Part shown: piece after piece, positions 1-5,457 of the stretch
Layout: every line of letters starts with the position of its first letter
Numbering within the stretch: position 1 is the stretch's first letter
Assembly: GCA_934292955.1 (NCBI GenBank)
Contig: CAKQXZ010000106.1
Coordinates: 1 to 6,207, forward strand
Source of the DNA: an uncultured Clostridia bacterium
Lineage (GTDB): Bacteria > Bacillota_A > Clostridia > Christensenellales > Borkfalkiaceae
DNA: 6,207 nucleotides
Reading direction: 5' to 3'
Position numbers and translations under genes: made by a program
The notes under the pieces: generated by a model
The model's input: the letters and a program-made list of their open reading frames with translations, nothing else
Database searches by the model: none
What the model was told of the DNA's origin: nothing

Positions 1-1194
1 ATTATCGACAAGTTGAACGGTTCGGGGTATTCGGCGTATTATGTCGGCGGGTGCGTCCGTAATGCCGTTCTCGGAATTAAAATCAAAGATTATGATATTA
101 CAACGTCGGCAAAGCCCGAAGAAGTTAAAAAAGTCTTTTCCGATTACAAATTTGTAGGAAACGGAATTAAGCACGGAACGGTTACGGTAATCGTAAACAA
201 TTCCGCATACGAGATAACTACGTTCAGAACCGAAGGAAAATACAGCGATTCGCGTCATCCCGACAAAGTGTATTTCTGTAATAAATTGGCAGACGATCTT
301 ACGCGACGAGATTTTACATGTAATGCCATGGCTTTCTGTAAAAATCAAGGTATAATCGACTATTTTGGCGGTTATTATGATACGCGTAATTTAATTCTTA
401 AAGCGGTCGGAGTCCCGACGTCAAGATTCAAAGAAGACGCTTTACGAATTTTAAGGGGGCTTAGATTATCGTCGGAATATGGTTTTATAGCAGAAGATAA
501 GACGGCTCGGGCAATGAAGTCCAACGCTAAGTTACTCGATAATATTTCACGCGAACGAGTGTATTCGGAAATTAAATGCATATTTGGCGGCAAGCGGTTG
601 TATGTCTCGCTTTGCGACTATCGCGATATAGCGGAAATAAGTCTTAAAACTGAAATAGACGAAGATTTATATTCGGTTGCGCTAAAAAAGGCTGCGGAAT
701 GCGAAGGCGATTTTTATCTCAGATTTTCGATCTTTCTTTATGCGATAAATAAGAGTAAATCCGACGCTTTGAAGATTGCGGATAAAATGCGATCCGAAAA
801 TCTTCTAAGAAAACTTATAGTTAAATTATTCGATTGTATTGAATGTTTTTACACATTGAAAGGCAATGGCGCAGATAATCGTTATATTGCAAAAGTAATT
901 CTTATGAAAGTCGGCGATGATTACGACTATTTCAAAAAGTTCGCTTTTTCCGTCGTAAGAGATGAATATAAATGTGCGGCTGCAGATTTGATTATGCAAT
1001 GCGAAGACGTACTTAAAAACAACGAATGTTATAAAATTACTATGCTTGCCGTAAATGGAAACGATCTTGAAAAATACGGATATTCGGGCAAAGAAATAGG
1101 TGCCGAGCTGAATAAAATTCTTGACCTTGTTATGCATGGCAAACTGAACAATACGGCAAGCGATATTACGGAGTACATAAAGAAGAATGGCTGA
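1..1194 (+). CDS. cca: CCA tRNA nucleotidyltransferase (class II), 5'-truncated by the window
   Basis: This cytosolic enzyme adds or repairs the 3'-CCA end of tRNAs. The frame is open from base 1 and 397 residues are visible. The first family motif begins only about 10 residues in, so the true start lies upstream. In window numbering, the nucleotidyltransferase core shows VGGCVRN at residues 15-21 and the metal-binding pair DYD at 30-32. The LTRRDFTCNAMA motif is near 100-110, and the nucleotide-selecting EDALR motif is at 145-149, followed by ILRGLRLSSEYGF. The C-terminal KEIGAELNKILDLVMHGKL stretch is typical of the tRNA-binding end, so the 3' end is complete. No HD phosphohydrolase domain is seen. 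One oddity is that the usual GGxVRD reads VRN here, with Asn at residue 21, although both DxD aspartates remain. Whether it adds CCA, only CC, or only A cannot be decided from the sequence. It overlaps the next gene by 8 bp. Confidence 0.93.
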   Translation: MIDKLNGSGYSAYYVGGCVRNAVLGIKIKDYDITTSAKPEEVKKVFSDYKFVGNGIKHGTVTVIVNNSAYEITTFRTEGKYSDSRHPDKVYFCNKLADDLTRRDFTCNAMAFCKNQGIIDYFGGYYDTRNLILKAVGVPTSRFKEDALRILRGLRLSSEYGFIAEDKTARAMKSNAKLLDNISRERVYSEIKCIFGGKRLYVSLCDYRDIAEISLKTEIDEDLYSVALKKAAECEGDFYLRFSIFLYAINKSKSDALKIADKMRSENLLRKLIVKLFDCIECFYTLKGNGADNRYIAKVILMKVGDDYDYFKKFAFSVVRDEYKCAAADLIMQCEDVLKNNECYKITMLAVNGNDLEKYGYSGKEIGAELNKILDLVMHGKLNNTASDITEYIKKNG

Positions 1195-1888
1195 AAGACA
1201 TCTGATTGCAATCGGCGGCGGTTCGATTGCAGAGAAAACTACGCTCGATATTGACAGACGGGTTGCCGAACTTGCTAAACTCCATGCGGGAGATAAGCGT
1301 GCGGTCGGCGTTTTTATAGGTACGGCAAGTCATGACAGTATGCCGTATTTTAACAGCTTTCGTAAGACATATACGGGCGAATTCGATATTAAAGCTGATT
1401 GCGTTCTTTCCGTTTACGGGGAAATGAACGCAGAAAAAATAAAAAGCAAGTTTGAAAAGGCGGATATGATTTACATAGGCGGCGGCGATACGTTGTATAT
1501 GCTTGAACATTGGAAAAAAACCGGTGTTTTTAATCTTGTTCTTGACGCATACAACAGGGGCGTTATAGTATGCGGTCTGTCTGCCGGCGCGATTTGCTGG
1601 TTTGAAAAAATGTATACCGATTCGGATGCTTTTTCCGACGGCGGAAAATATCACGTTTGCGACGGTATAGGAAAAATAAACGGAATGTGCTGTCCGCATT
1701 ACGAAGAAAGAAAAGACGATTTTGCTGATGCGGCAAAAGATTATTTCGGTACGATATGGCAGGTAGAAGGAAACGCTGCGATAGAATTTATAAATGAAGA
1801 ATATGCTGCGGCTCTCTCTTCGGGCGGAACCGCATATATGACCGAAAGAACCGAAAACGGAGAAAAAACTTTTGTTCTCACAAAATAA
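1187..1888 (+). CDS. S51 family peptidase, peptidase E (alpha-aspartyl dipeptidase)-like
   Basis: This 233-residue protein has the length and layout of the S51 family (peptidase E and cyanophycinase relatives). It has no signal peptide and is likely cytosolic. An N-terminal strand-glycine motif (LIAIGGGSI, residues 6-14) and IYIGGGDTLYML (95-106) frame the flavodoxin-like core. The nucleophile elbow CGLSAGAICW (129-138) places Ser132 as the catalytic serine. CPHYEE (169-174) supplies the likely catalytic His171. An Asp at 145 or 147 sits where peptidase E has its acid, about 15 residues after the serine. Salmonella PepE cleaves Asp-Xaa dipeptides; the exact substrate here is not shown, and cyanophycin-type or other short-peptide substrates are possible. 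The ATG lies inside the end of cca (8-bp overlap) with only a weak AAAGAAG purine stretch before it. It is therefore probably co-transcribed and translationally coupled with cca. Confidence 0.9.
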   Translation: MAERHLIAIGGGSIAEKTTLDIDRRVAELAKLHAGDKRAVGVFIGTASHDSMPYFNSFRKTYTGEFDIKADCVLSVYGEMNAEKIKSKFEKADMIYIGGGDTLYMLEHWKKTGVFNLVLDAYNRGVIVCGLSAGAICWFEKMYTDSDAFSDGGKYHVCDGIGKINGMCCPHYEERKDDFADAAKDYFGTIWQVEGNAAIEFINEEYAAALSSGGTAYMTERTENGEKTFVLTK

Positions 1889-1900
1889 GACGATACGGCT

Positions 1901-1917
1901 GAACCGCTAATCGGTTC
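1901..1917 (+). terminator. Small hairpin after the S51 peptidase gene, weak terminator candidate
   Basis: The sequence GAACCG (1901-1906), loop CTAAT, CGGTTC (1912-1917) is a perfect 6-bp stem, 12 nt after the peptidase stop codon. It is followed by TTGCT and then an A-rich run, not by a T-run, so it is a poor intrinsic terminator in either direction. It marks the likely boundary between the cca-peptidase unit and the regulator operon. Read-through is plausible. Confidence 0.25.
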
Positions 1918-1989
1918 TTGCTAAAAAAATAAATAATATGCACTCGCGACATTAGAAACTCGGAATTGATAACCGACAATGTTACGGGC

Positions 1990-1995
1990 GGAGGG
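1990..1995 (+). promoter_or_regulatory. Ribosome binding site that sets the response regulator start
   Basis: GGAGGG at 1990-1995 lies about 5 nt before the ATG at 2000, an ideal Shine-Dalgarno distance. The earlier in-frame ATG at 1979 has no such site and would place seven non-conserved residues before the conserved KILIVDDE strand. The start at 2000 is therefore preferred. Confidence 0.85.
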
Positions 1996-1999
1996 AAAA

Positions 2000-2677
2000 A
2001 TGCAACAAAAAATACTTATTGTCGACGACGAAGAAAAGATTATAGAAGTGCTGCGCGAATACGCCGAATTCGAAAATTTTGCGGTGGATTGCGCGTTTAA
2101 CGGAATGGAAGCCGTGCAGAAATGTCTTGAAAACAAGTACGATCTTGTTATTATGGACGTAATGATGCCCAAGCTCGACGGTTTTTCCGCCGTTAAAGAA
2201 ATCCGTAAATCGGGCGACGTACCCGTAATTATGCTTTCTGCGCGCGGCGAAGAATACGACAAACTCTTTGGTTTTGAACTCGGTGTCGACGATTACGTCG
2301 TTAAACCCTTTTCGCCAAAAGAAGTTATGGCTCGCGTTACTGCCGTCTTAAAACGCAGAAATTCGTCTATACAGGCTAAAAACGGTCAGGTTTATAAGTT
2401 TGAAGGGCTTGAAGTTGATATCGAAGGCCGAAATGTTTATGTCGACGGTGAAAAAGCAGAACTTACGCCCAAAGAATACGAACTCTTGTTTTATATGGTC
2501 AAAAACAAGGGCAAGGCTCTTTCGCGCGAAACGCTGCTTAAAGACGTGTGGGCGTTCGAATTTGTAGGGGAAGACCGGACGATCGATACGCACATTAAAA
2601 TGCTCAGAAGCAATCTGAAACAATACAGAAAATTTATTATAACTTTACGCGGGCACGGTTATAAATTCGACGCGTAA
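2000..2677 (+). CDS. OmpR/PhoB-family DNA-binding response regulator
   Basis: This 225-residue cytosolic transcription factor is activated by phosphorylation from the kinase encoded next to it. The receiver domain (about 1-118) has the acidic pair Asp9-Asp10, the phospho-acceptor Asp53 in VIMDVMMPKLDG, the switch residue Ser80 in VIMLSARG, and Lys102 in VVKPF. All receiver residues needed for phosphotransfer are present. The C-terminal winged-helix domain (about 128-225) contains ELTPKEYELL, the recognition-helix region EDRTIDTHIKMLRSNL, and the closing RGHGYKFD hairpin, all typical of the PhoB/OmpR class. The length is normal for the family. Start choice rests on GGAGGG at the right spacing. 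The kinase gene follows after 13 nt, so the two form one transcript. No clear promoter is visible upstream: TAATAT at 1934 lacks a good -35. Target genes are unknown; autoregulation and control of the third gene are common in such operons but are inference here. Confidence 0.97.
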   Translation: MQQKILIVDDEEKIIEVLREYAEFENFAVDCAFNGMEAVQKCLENKYDLVIMDVMMPKLDGFSAVKEIRKSGDVPVIMLSARGEEYDKLFGFELGVDDYVVKPFSPKEVMARVTAVLKRRNSSIQAKNGQVYKFEGLEVDIEGRNVYVDGEKAELTPKEYELLFYMVKNKGKALSRETLLKDVWAFEFVGEDRTIDTHIKMLRSNLKQYRKFIITLRGHGYKFDA

Positions 2678-2690
2678 ATCGGAGTACCGA

Positions 2691-4184
2691 ATGAAATTGG
2701 GTAATTTGCGCAGAATGAGGTACTTCATCTGGCTGTACTTCATTCTGTACACAGTAATTATTATTTTGGCGATGTGGATTTTTCAGATAGTTTTTCTGGA
2801 CAGTTTTTATCAGCGCGTCCGTTATAACAATCTGAAAAAAACCGGTAGCGAACTCGCCGAATTGATGAATAAAAAAGATACCGTGACAAACGCAATGGTT
2901 GACGAATGGATTTCAAAGGCAATCAGTGCGAACTCGTCGGGAATTTACACGTATCTTGTTTATAAAGACGAAAAGGGCGAACGGGTAGTCGAATCGCCAT
3001 ACGCCTATTTTATTCCGGGGAGTACGCCGCCTACGACGGCAGGACCCGATTATATCAAGAATTCTTCGGTTTTTGACGACGCGATTAAGCGGCTTAATTC
3101 GGGAACCGAACTTCAGAACGGATATCTTTGCGATTACTTTGCCGACGTCGGCGATAAAACTCAATTCTGCGTTTACGCAACAAACGTTTCAAACGCGCTC
3201 GGCGAATTCTGTTTATTTCTAATCTCGGATAAAGAATCGCTTAACGAAACTTTATCTGTCGTTCAGTATCAACTTATTATCGTTACGGTAATCGTTGTCG
3301 TTTTGTCGTTCTTCCTTGCATGGAGTATTGCGACAAAACTGTCCGCGCCTATACGTCGTATGTCGAACACGGCAAAACGTTGGGCTGAAAGCGATAATAA
3401 CATTGTTTTCAAAGGCGAAAGTTACGAAGAGCTGAACGAACTTGCAGATGCGCTTAACTATGCAAAAGAAGGCGTATCGAAAGCGGGCTCCCTTCAAAGG
3501 GATCTTCTTGCAAACGTTTCGCATGACTTAAAAACGCCGCTTACGATGATCAAGGCTTACGCCGAGATGATACGCGATATTTCGGGCGAAAACAAGCAAA
3601 AACGCGACGCTCACACCGAAGTTATTATCGAAGAAGCAGACAGACTGACGATGCTTGTAAACGATATACTTGATTTGTCTAAACTTCAGAATAATACGAC
3701 GACGATAGAAATGGCGCAGGTTGATTTGTCGGAGCTCGTAGAAAGGGTAATTTATCGTTTTAACGATTTTATTTCGGCAAAAGGATACATTATCGAAAGT
3801 CATATCGACGCCGACGCGTTTACAGAATGCGATGAAAAGAAGATCGAGCAGGTGGTTTACAACCTTATCGGTAACTCGATTAACTATACGGGCGAAGATA
3901 AGACGGTTAAAATTTATCTTACCAAGCGCGAATCGGTTATCCTTCTTGAAATAATCGACAGCGGAAAAGGAATTGCCGCGGATCAGATCGATACTATCTG
4001 GGAAAAATATTACAGATTTTCCGAAACGCATCAGCGCCCTGTAAAAGGAACGGGTTTGGGGTTGTCTATCGTAAAAACTATACTCGAAAATCACAAACTG
4101 CGTTTCGGCGTTATATCGAAGAAAGGCTGCGGAAGCAACTTTTTCGTTGAATTTAAGGTGATAAAAGATGACGGAAAAAACTAA
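2691..4184 (+). CDS. Membrane sensor histidine kinase (HAMP-HisKA-HATPase), partner of the upstream regulator
   Basis: This 497-residue kinase should sense a signal at the cell surface and phosphorylate the adjacent regulator. The first membrane helix is about residues 11-36, and a 155-residue extracytoplasmic sensor region spans about 37-192. The second helix is about 193-214 and is followed by a HAMP linker (about 213-265, starting KLSAPIRRM). The HisKA H-box LLANVSHDLKTPL places the phospho-accepting His at 278. In the ATPase domain, the N-box is VVYNLIGNSINYT (388-400, Asn391 and Asn395), the G1 box is DSGKGIA (423-429), the F-box is YYRF (440-443), and the G2 box is GTGLGLSI (453-460). 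All catalytic boxes look intact, so it should be an active PhoR/VanS-type kinase. The sensor region has no motif I recognise, so the signal is unknown. GGAG at 2681-2684, 6 nt before the ATG, supports the start. Its last 17 bp overlap the next gene. Confidence 0.97.
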   Translation: MKLGNLRRMRYFIWLYFILYTVIIILAMWIFQIVFLDSFYQRVRYNNLKKTGSELAELMNKKDTVTNAMVDEWISKAISANSSGIYTYLVYKDEKGERVVESPYAYFIPGSTPPTTAGPDYIKNSSVFDDAIKRLNSGTELQNGYLCDYFADVGDKTQFCVYATNVSNALGEFCLFLISDKESLNETLSVVQYQLIIVTVIVVVLSFFLAWSIATKLSAPIRRMSNTAKRWAESDNNIVFKGESYEELNELADALNYAKEGVSKAGSLQRDLLANVSHDLKTPLTMIKAYAEMIRDISGENKQKRDAHTEVIIEEADRLTMLVNDILDLSKLQNNTTTIEMAQVDLSELVERVIYRFNDFISAKGYIIESHIDADAFTECDEKKIEQVVYNLIGNSINYTGEDKTVKIYLTKRESVILLEIIDSGKGIAADQIDTIWEKYYRFSETHQRPVKGTGLGLSIVKTILENHKLRFGVISKKGCGSNFFVEFKVIKDDGKN

Positions 4185-5232
4185 TAACGAAGATTTGTTG
4201 AAAGTTGAAAACCTTGAGCAAAACGAATACCTTGTTTCGTCGTCCATAATCGATGTGCCTGAAGAAAAAGCCGAGCAAAAAAAGTTGAAAGTAAGCGTGT
4301 TTAAGTTAATTTTGGCGGCGCTTACTCCCGTTAAAGACGAATCGAAGCAGCCGGCATATTATTCTTTGCGCCCTGTAAAATCGGTAAAATATGCGTTGTT
4401 TTCTTTGTTTTTCGCCGTCTTTGTGTATATTGGTGCAAAAATATTAGACTCGAAAATCTATGTTCCTTTGTTTTTGTTTTACACGTCTGCGGTATTGCCG
4501 TTGTTCTTCATAACTTTTCAGTACGAACTGAACGGCAGACGTAACATAACGATTTTTCAGATGTTGTTCTGTTTCGTTTTCGGTATGTTTTTGTTTGTGC
4601 TGATTAACGGACTTGTCGATTCGTTGCTTGTTAAATCCATTTATCAGAACACCATCGATATTTTTATCGTTCCCGTATTGTGGGGAGTGGGCGAAGCGGA
4701 TTTTCTTGCAATCGTTTCTAAAATCTATTCGATTACAGATACTTCGACTAATATTCTTCTCGCCGTATGCGTGGGAATGGGGTATGCTTTCATAAATTCG
4801 CTTTCGTCTTTATACTCGGGGTTGTTTTCTACTATAGAAGTCGCAGTGTCGGGGCAGGAAAACAATACTGTTCTTGCTATTGTCTACCTTGCTTCATACA
4901 TGGAACAGAGTTACGAGCAGGTGAACAAATTGATTTTTTGGGACTGCATAAGTTTCCCGTTTCTGATATCCTGCTGGTCGGTTGTTATGGGGACGGTAGT
5001 TTCACTAACAAAACTTCTTGGCGCAAAAAAGAGCGATTCATCTTTCTCGGTTTATTTGCTGCTCGTTCTTGCAATTATTCTCTATATTCTGACGGTTTTC
5101 CCGTCGTCAATAGGGTATTTCGAGTATATACTGAAAATCGTTTGTGCGATAATATCTTTGTTTGTTGCATTACGCCTTGAAAACAATGCGGTTTATGATA
5201 CGGTAAACGAACTTTATCCCGAAACAGAATAA
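4168..5232 (+). CDS. Multi-pass membrane protein resembling PrsW protease but apparently without its active site
   Basis: This 354-residue protein has a charged cytosolic tail of about 72 residues followed by roughly eight membrane helices (about 74-92, 97-119, 128-150, 162-185, 194-218, 256-282, 293-312, 317-335). Its layout matches PrsW-family intramembrane proteases as I recall B. subtilis PrsW. AVLPLFFITFQYELN (108-122) parallels the helix before the active site. GVGEADFL (173-180) sits where PrsW has the EExxK motif, and VGMGYAFINSL (202-212) sits where PrsW has GFAxxEN. SCWSVVMG (268-275) sits where PrsW has its His helix. Only Glu176 of the expected catalytic set remains: the second Glu is Ala177, the Glu of the third motif is Asn210, and no His is present. 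It is therefore probably a non-catalytic homologue, or only a look-alike. AAGGTG (4155-4160) gives a good ribosome site. The 17-bp overlap with the kinase implies translational coupling and a shared role. The coding call is firm; the family assignment is moderate. Confidence 0.7.
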   Translation: MTEKTNNEDLLKVENLEQNEYLVSSSIIDVPEEKAEQKKLKVSVFKLILAALTPVKDESKQPAYYSLRPVKSVKYALFSLFFAVFVYIGAKILDSKIYVPLFLFYTSAVLPLFFITFQYELNGRRNITIFQMLFCFVFGMFLFVLINGLVDSLLVKSIYQNTIDIFIVPVLWGVGEADFLAIVSKIYSITDTSTNILLAVCVGMGYAFINSLSSLYSGLFSTIEVAVSGQENNTVLAIVYLASYMEQSYEQVNKLIFWDCISFPFLISCWSVVMGTVVSLTKLLGAKKSDSSFSVYLLLVLAIILYILTVFPSSIGYFEYILKIVCAIISLFVALRLENNAVYDTVNELYPETE

Positions 5233-5248
5233 ATAAAGTCATTTGATT

Positions 5249-5286
5249 GCTTATCTGAAGCGTGAAAAAGCCGTTTTCAGGTAAGC
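5249..5286 (+). other. Stem-loop with an alternative fold, just after the membrane-protein gene
   Basis: GCTTATCTGAA (5249-5259) pairs with TTCAGGTAAGC (5276-5286), giving 11 pairs including one G-U around a 16-nt loop. The stem starts 16 nt after the stop codon at 5232. A second, perfect 6-bp hairpin, TGAAAA (5263-5268) with TTTTCA (5274-5279), uses part of the same right arm, so the two folds exclude each other. No T-run follows on either strand, so it is not a standard terminator. A 3'-end-protecting or RNA-processing element is possible. Confidence 0.45.
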
Positions 5287-5303
5287 GAATATAAAGATAA
5301 AAC

Positions 5304-5364
5304 AGAGTCTGTTCGTTTGAAAAATTTGCTTAATGCAAAGGTTTCGGCGTGCAGGCTCTTTTTT
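5304..5364 (+). terminator. Long imperfect hairpin with T6 tail, probable terminator of the regulator-kinase-membrane protein operon
   Basis: Bases 5304-5312 pair with 5351-5359 (9 pairs, two G-U). After a T/T mismatch the stem continues with CG (5314-5315) against CG (5348-5349). It then runs through 5317-5322 against 5342-5347, with one bulged T. After a 2x2 internal loop, TTTGC (5325-5329) pairs with GCAAA (5335-5339) around a TTAAT loop. The structure ends in six Ts (5359-5364). This fits an intrinsic terminator but is longer and more interrupted than most, so a regulated terminator or a stable 3' RNA end is also possible. It separates the operon from spoIVB. Confidence 0.6.
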
Positions 5365-5393
5365 GTATAACTAATAACATACTGCGCATAATA
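5365..5393 (+). promoter_or_regulatory. Sigma-G-type (forespore) promoter of spoIVB
   Basis: GTATA (5365-5369) and CATAATA (5387-5393) are separated by 17 nt. Both boxes fit the B. subtilis sigma-G consensus as I recall it (-35 gHATR, -10 CATNHTA, spacing 17-18) at every position. Sigma-G is the late forespore sigma factor, and B. subtilis spoIVB is transcribed by sigma-G with a weaker sigma-F contribution, so site and gene agree. Transcription would start near 5399-5401, leaving a leader of about 58 nt. Sigma-F recognises similar sequences and cannot be excluded. Confidence 0.68.
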
Positions 5394-5401
5394 CTCTTGC
5401 T

Positions 5402-5444
5402 TGACTGTTTGTCTAACGGTCAGACAGATCGTTCGAACAAACGA
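5402..5444 (+). repeat. Overlapping inverted repeats in the spoIVB leader
   Basis: The predicted leader contains several short inverted repeats that compete with one another. TGACTG (5402-5407) can pair with CGGTCA (5417-5422, one G-U). TGTCT (5410-5414) pairs with AGACA (5422-5426). GTTTGT (5407-5412) pairs with ACAAAC (5437-5442). TCGTT (5429-5433) pairs with AACGA (5440-5444) around the 8-bp palindrome GTTCGAAC (5431-5438). They could form an operator or a leader structure just before the ribosome site, but each is short and chance is possible. Confidence 0.3.
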
Positions 5445-5445
5445 C

Positions 5446-5452
5446 AAGGGGG
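5446..5452 (+). promoter_or_regulatory. Strong ribosome binding site of spoIVB
   Basis: AAGGGGG lies 5 nt before the ATG at 5458. It fixes the start directly ahead of a basic, hydrophobic signal sequence. No earlier in-frame start with a comparable site is seen. Confidence 0.8.
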
Positions 5453-5457
5453 TAGAA

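Noticed and set aside
13..15. TTG at 13 as the start of the CCA-adding enzyme
   Set aside because: The frame is open to base 1, no ribosome site can be seen, and family members have more residues before the VGG motif. The gene most likely begins before the window.
1902..1980. Direct repeat AACCGNNAAT at 1902-1911 and 1971-1980 as regulator binding sites
   Set aside because: Only two short copies 69 nt apart, one of which is part of the hairpin; chance is the simpler explanation.
1979..1999. Longer response regulator start at ATG 1979
   Set aside because: It has no ribosome site of its own, adds seven non-conserved residues, and overlaps the strong GGAGGG that serves the ATG at 2000.
3528..4247. 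Long antisense frame of 239 codons opposite the kinase gene
   Set aside because: It lies wholly opposite the conserved kinase domains and the start of the next gene. Its translation shows no recognisable domain and it is explained by the codon use of the real gene.
4613..5180. Two small + strand frames inside the membrane-protein gene
   Set aside because: Both are out of frame within a well-supported gene, lack good ribosome sites, and show no family features.
5401..5429. TTGACT at 5401 as the -35 of a sigma-A promoter
   Set aside because: At 17-nt spacing the -10 would be ACAGAT, a poor match. The sigma-G-type pair just upstream is far better.
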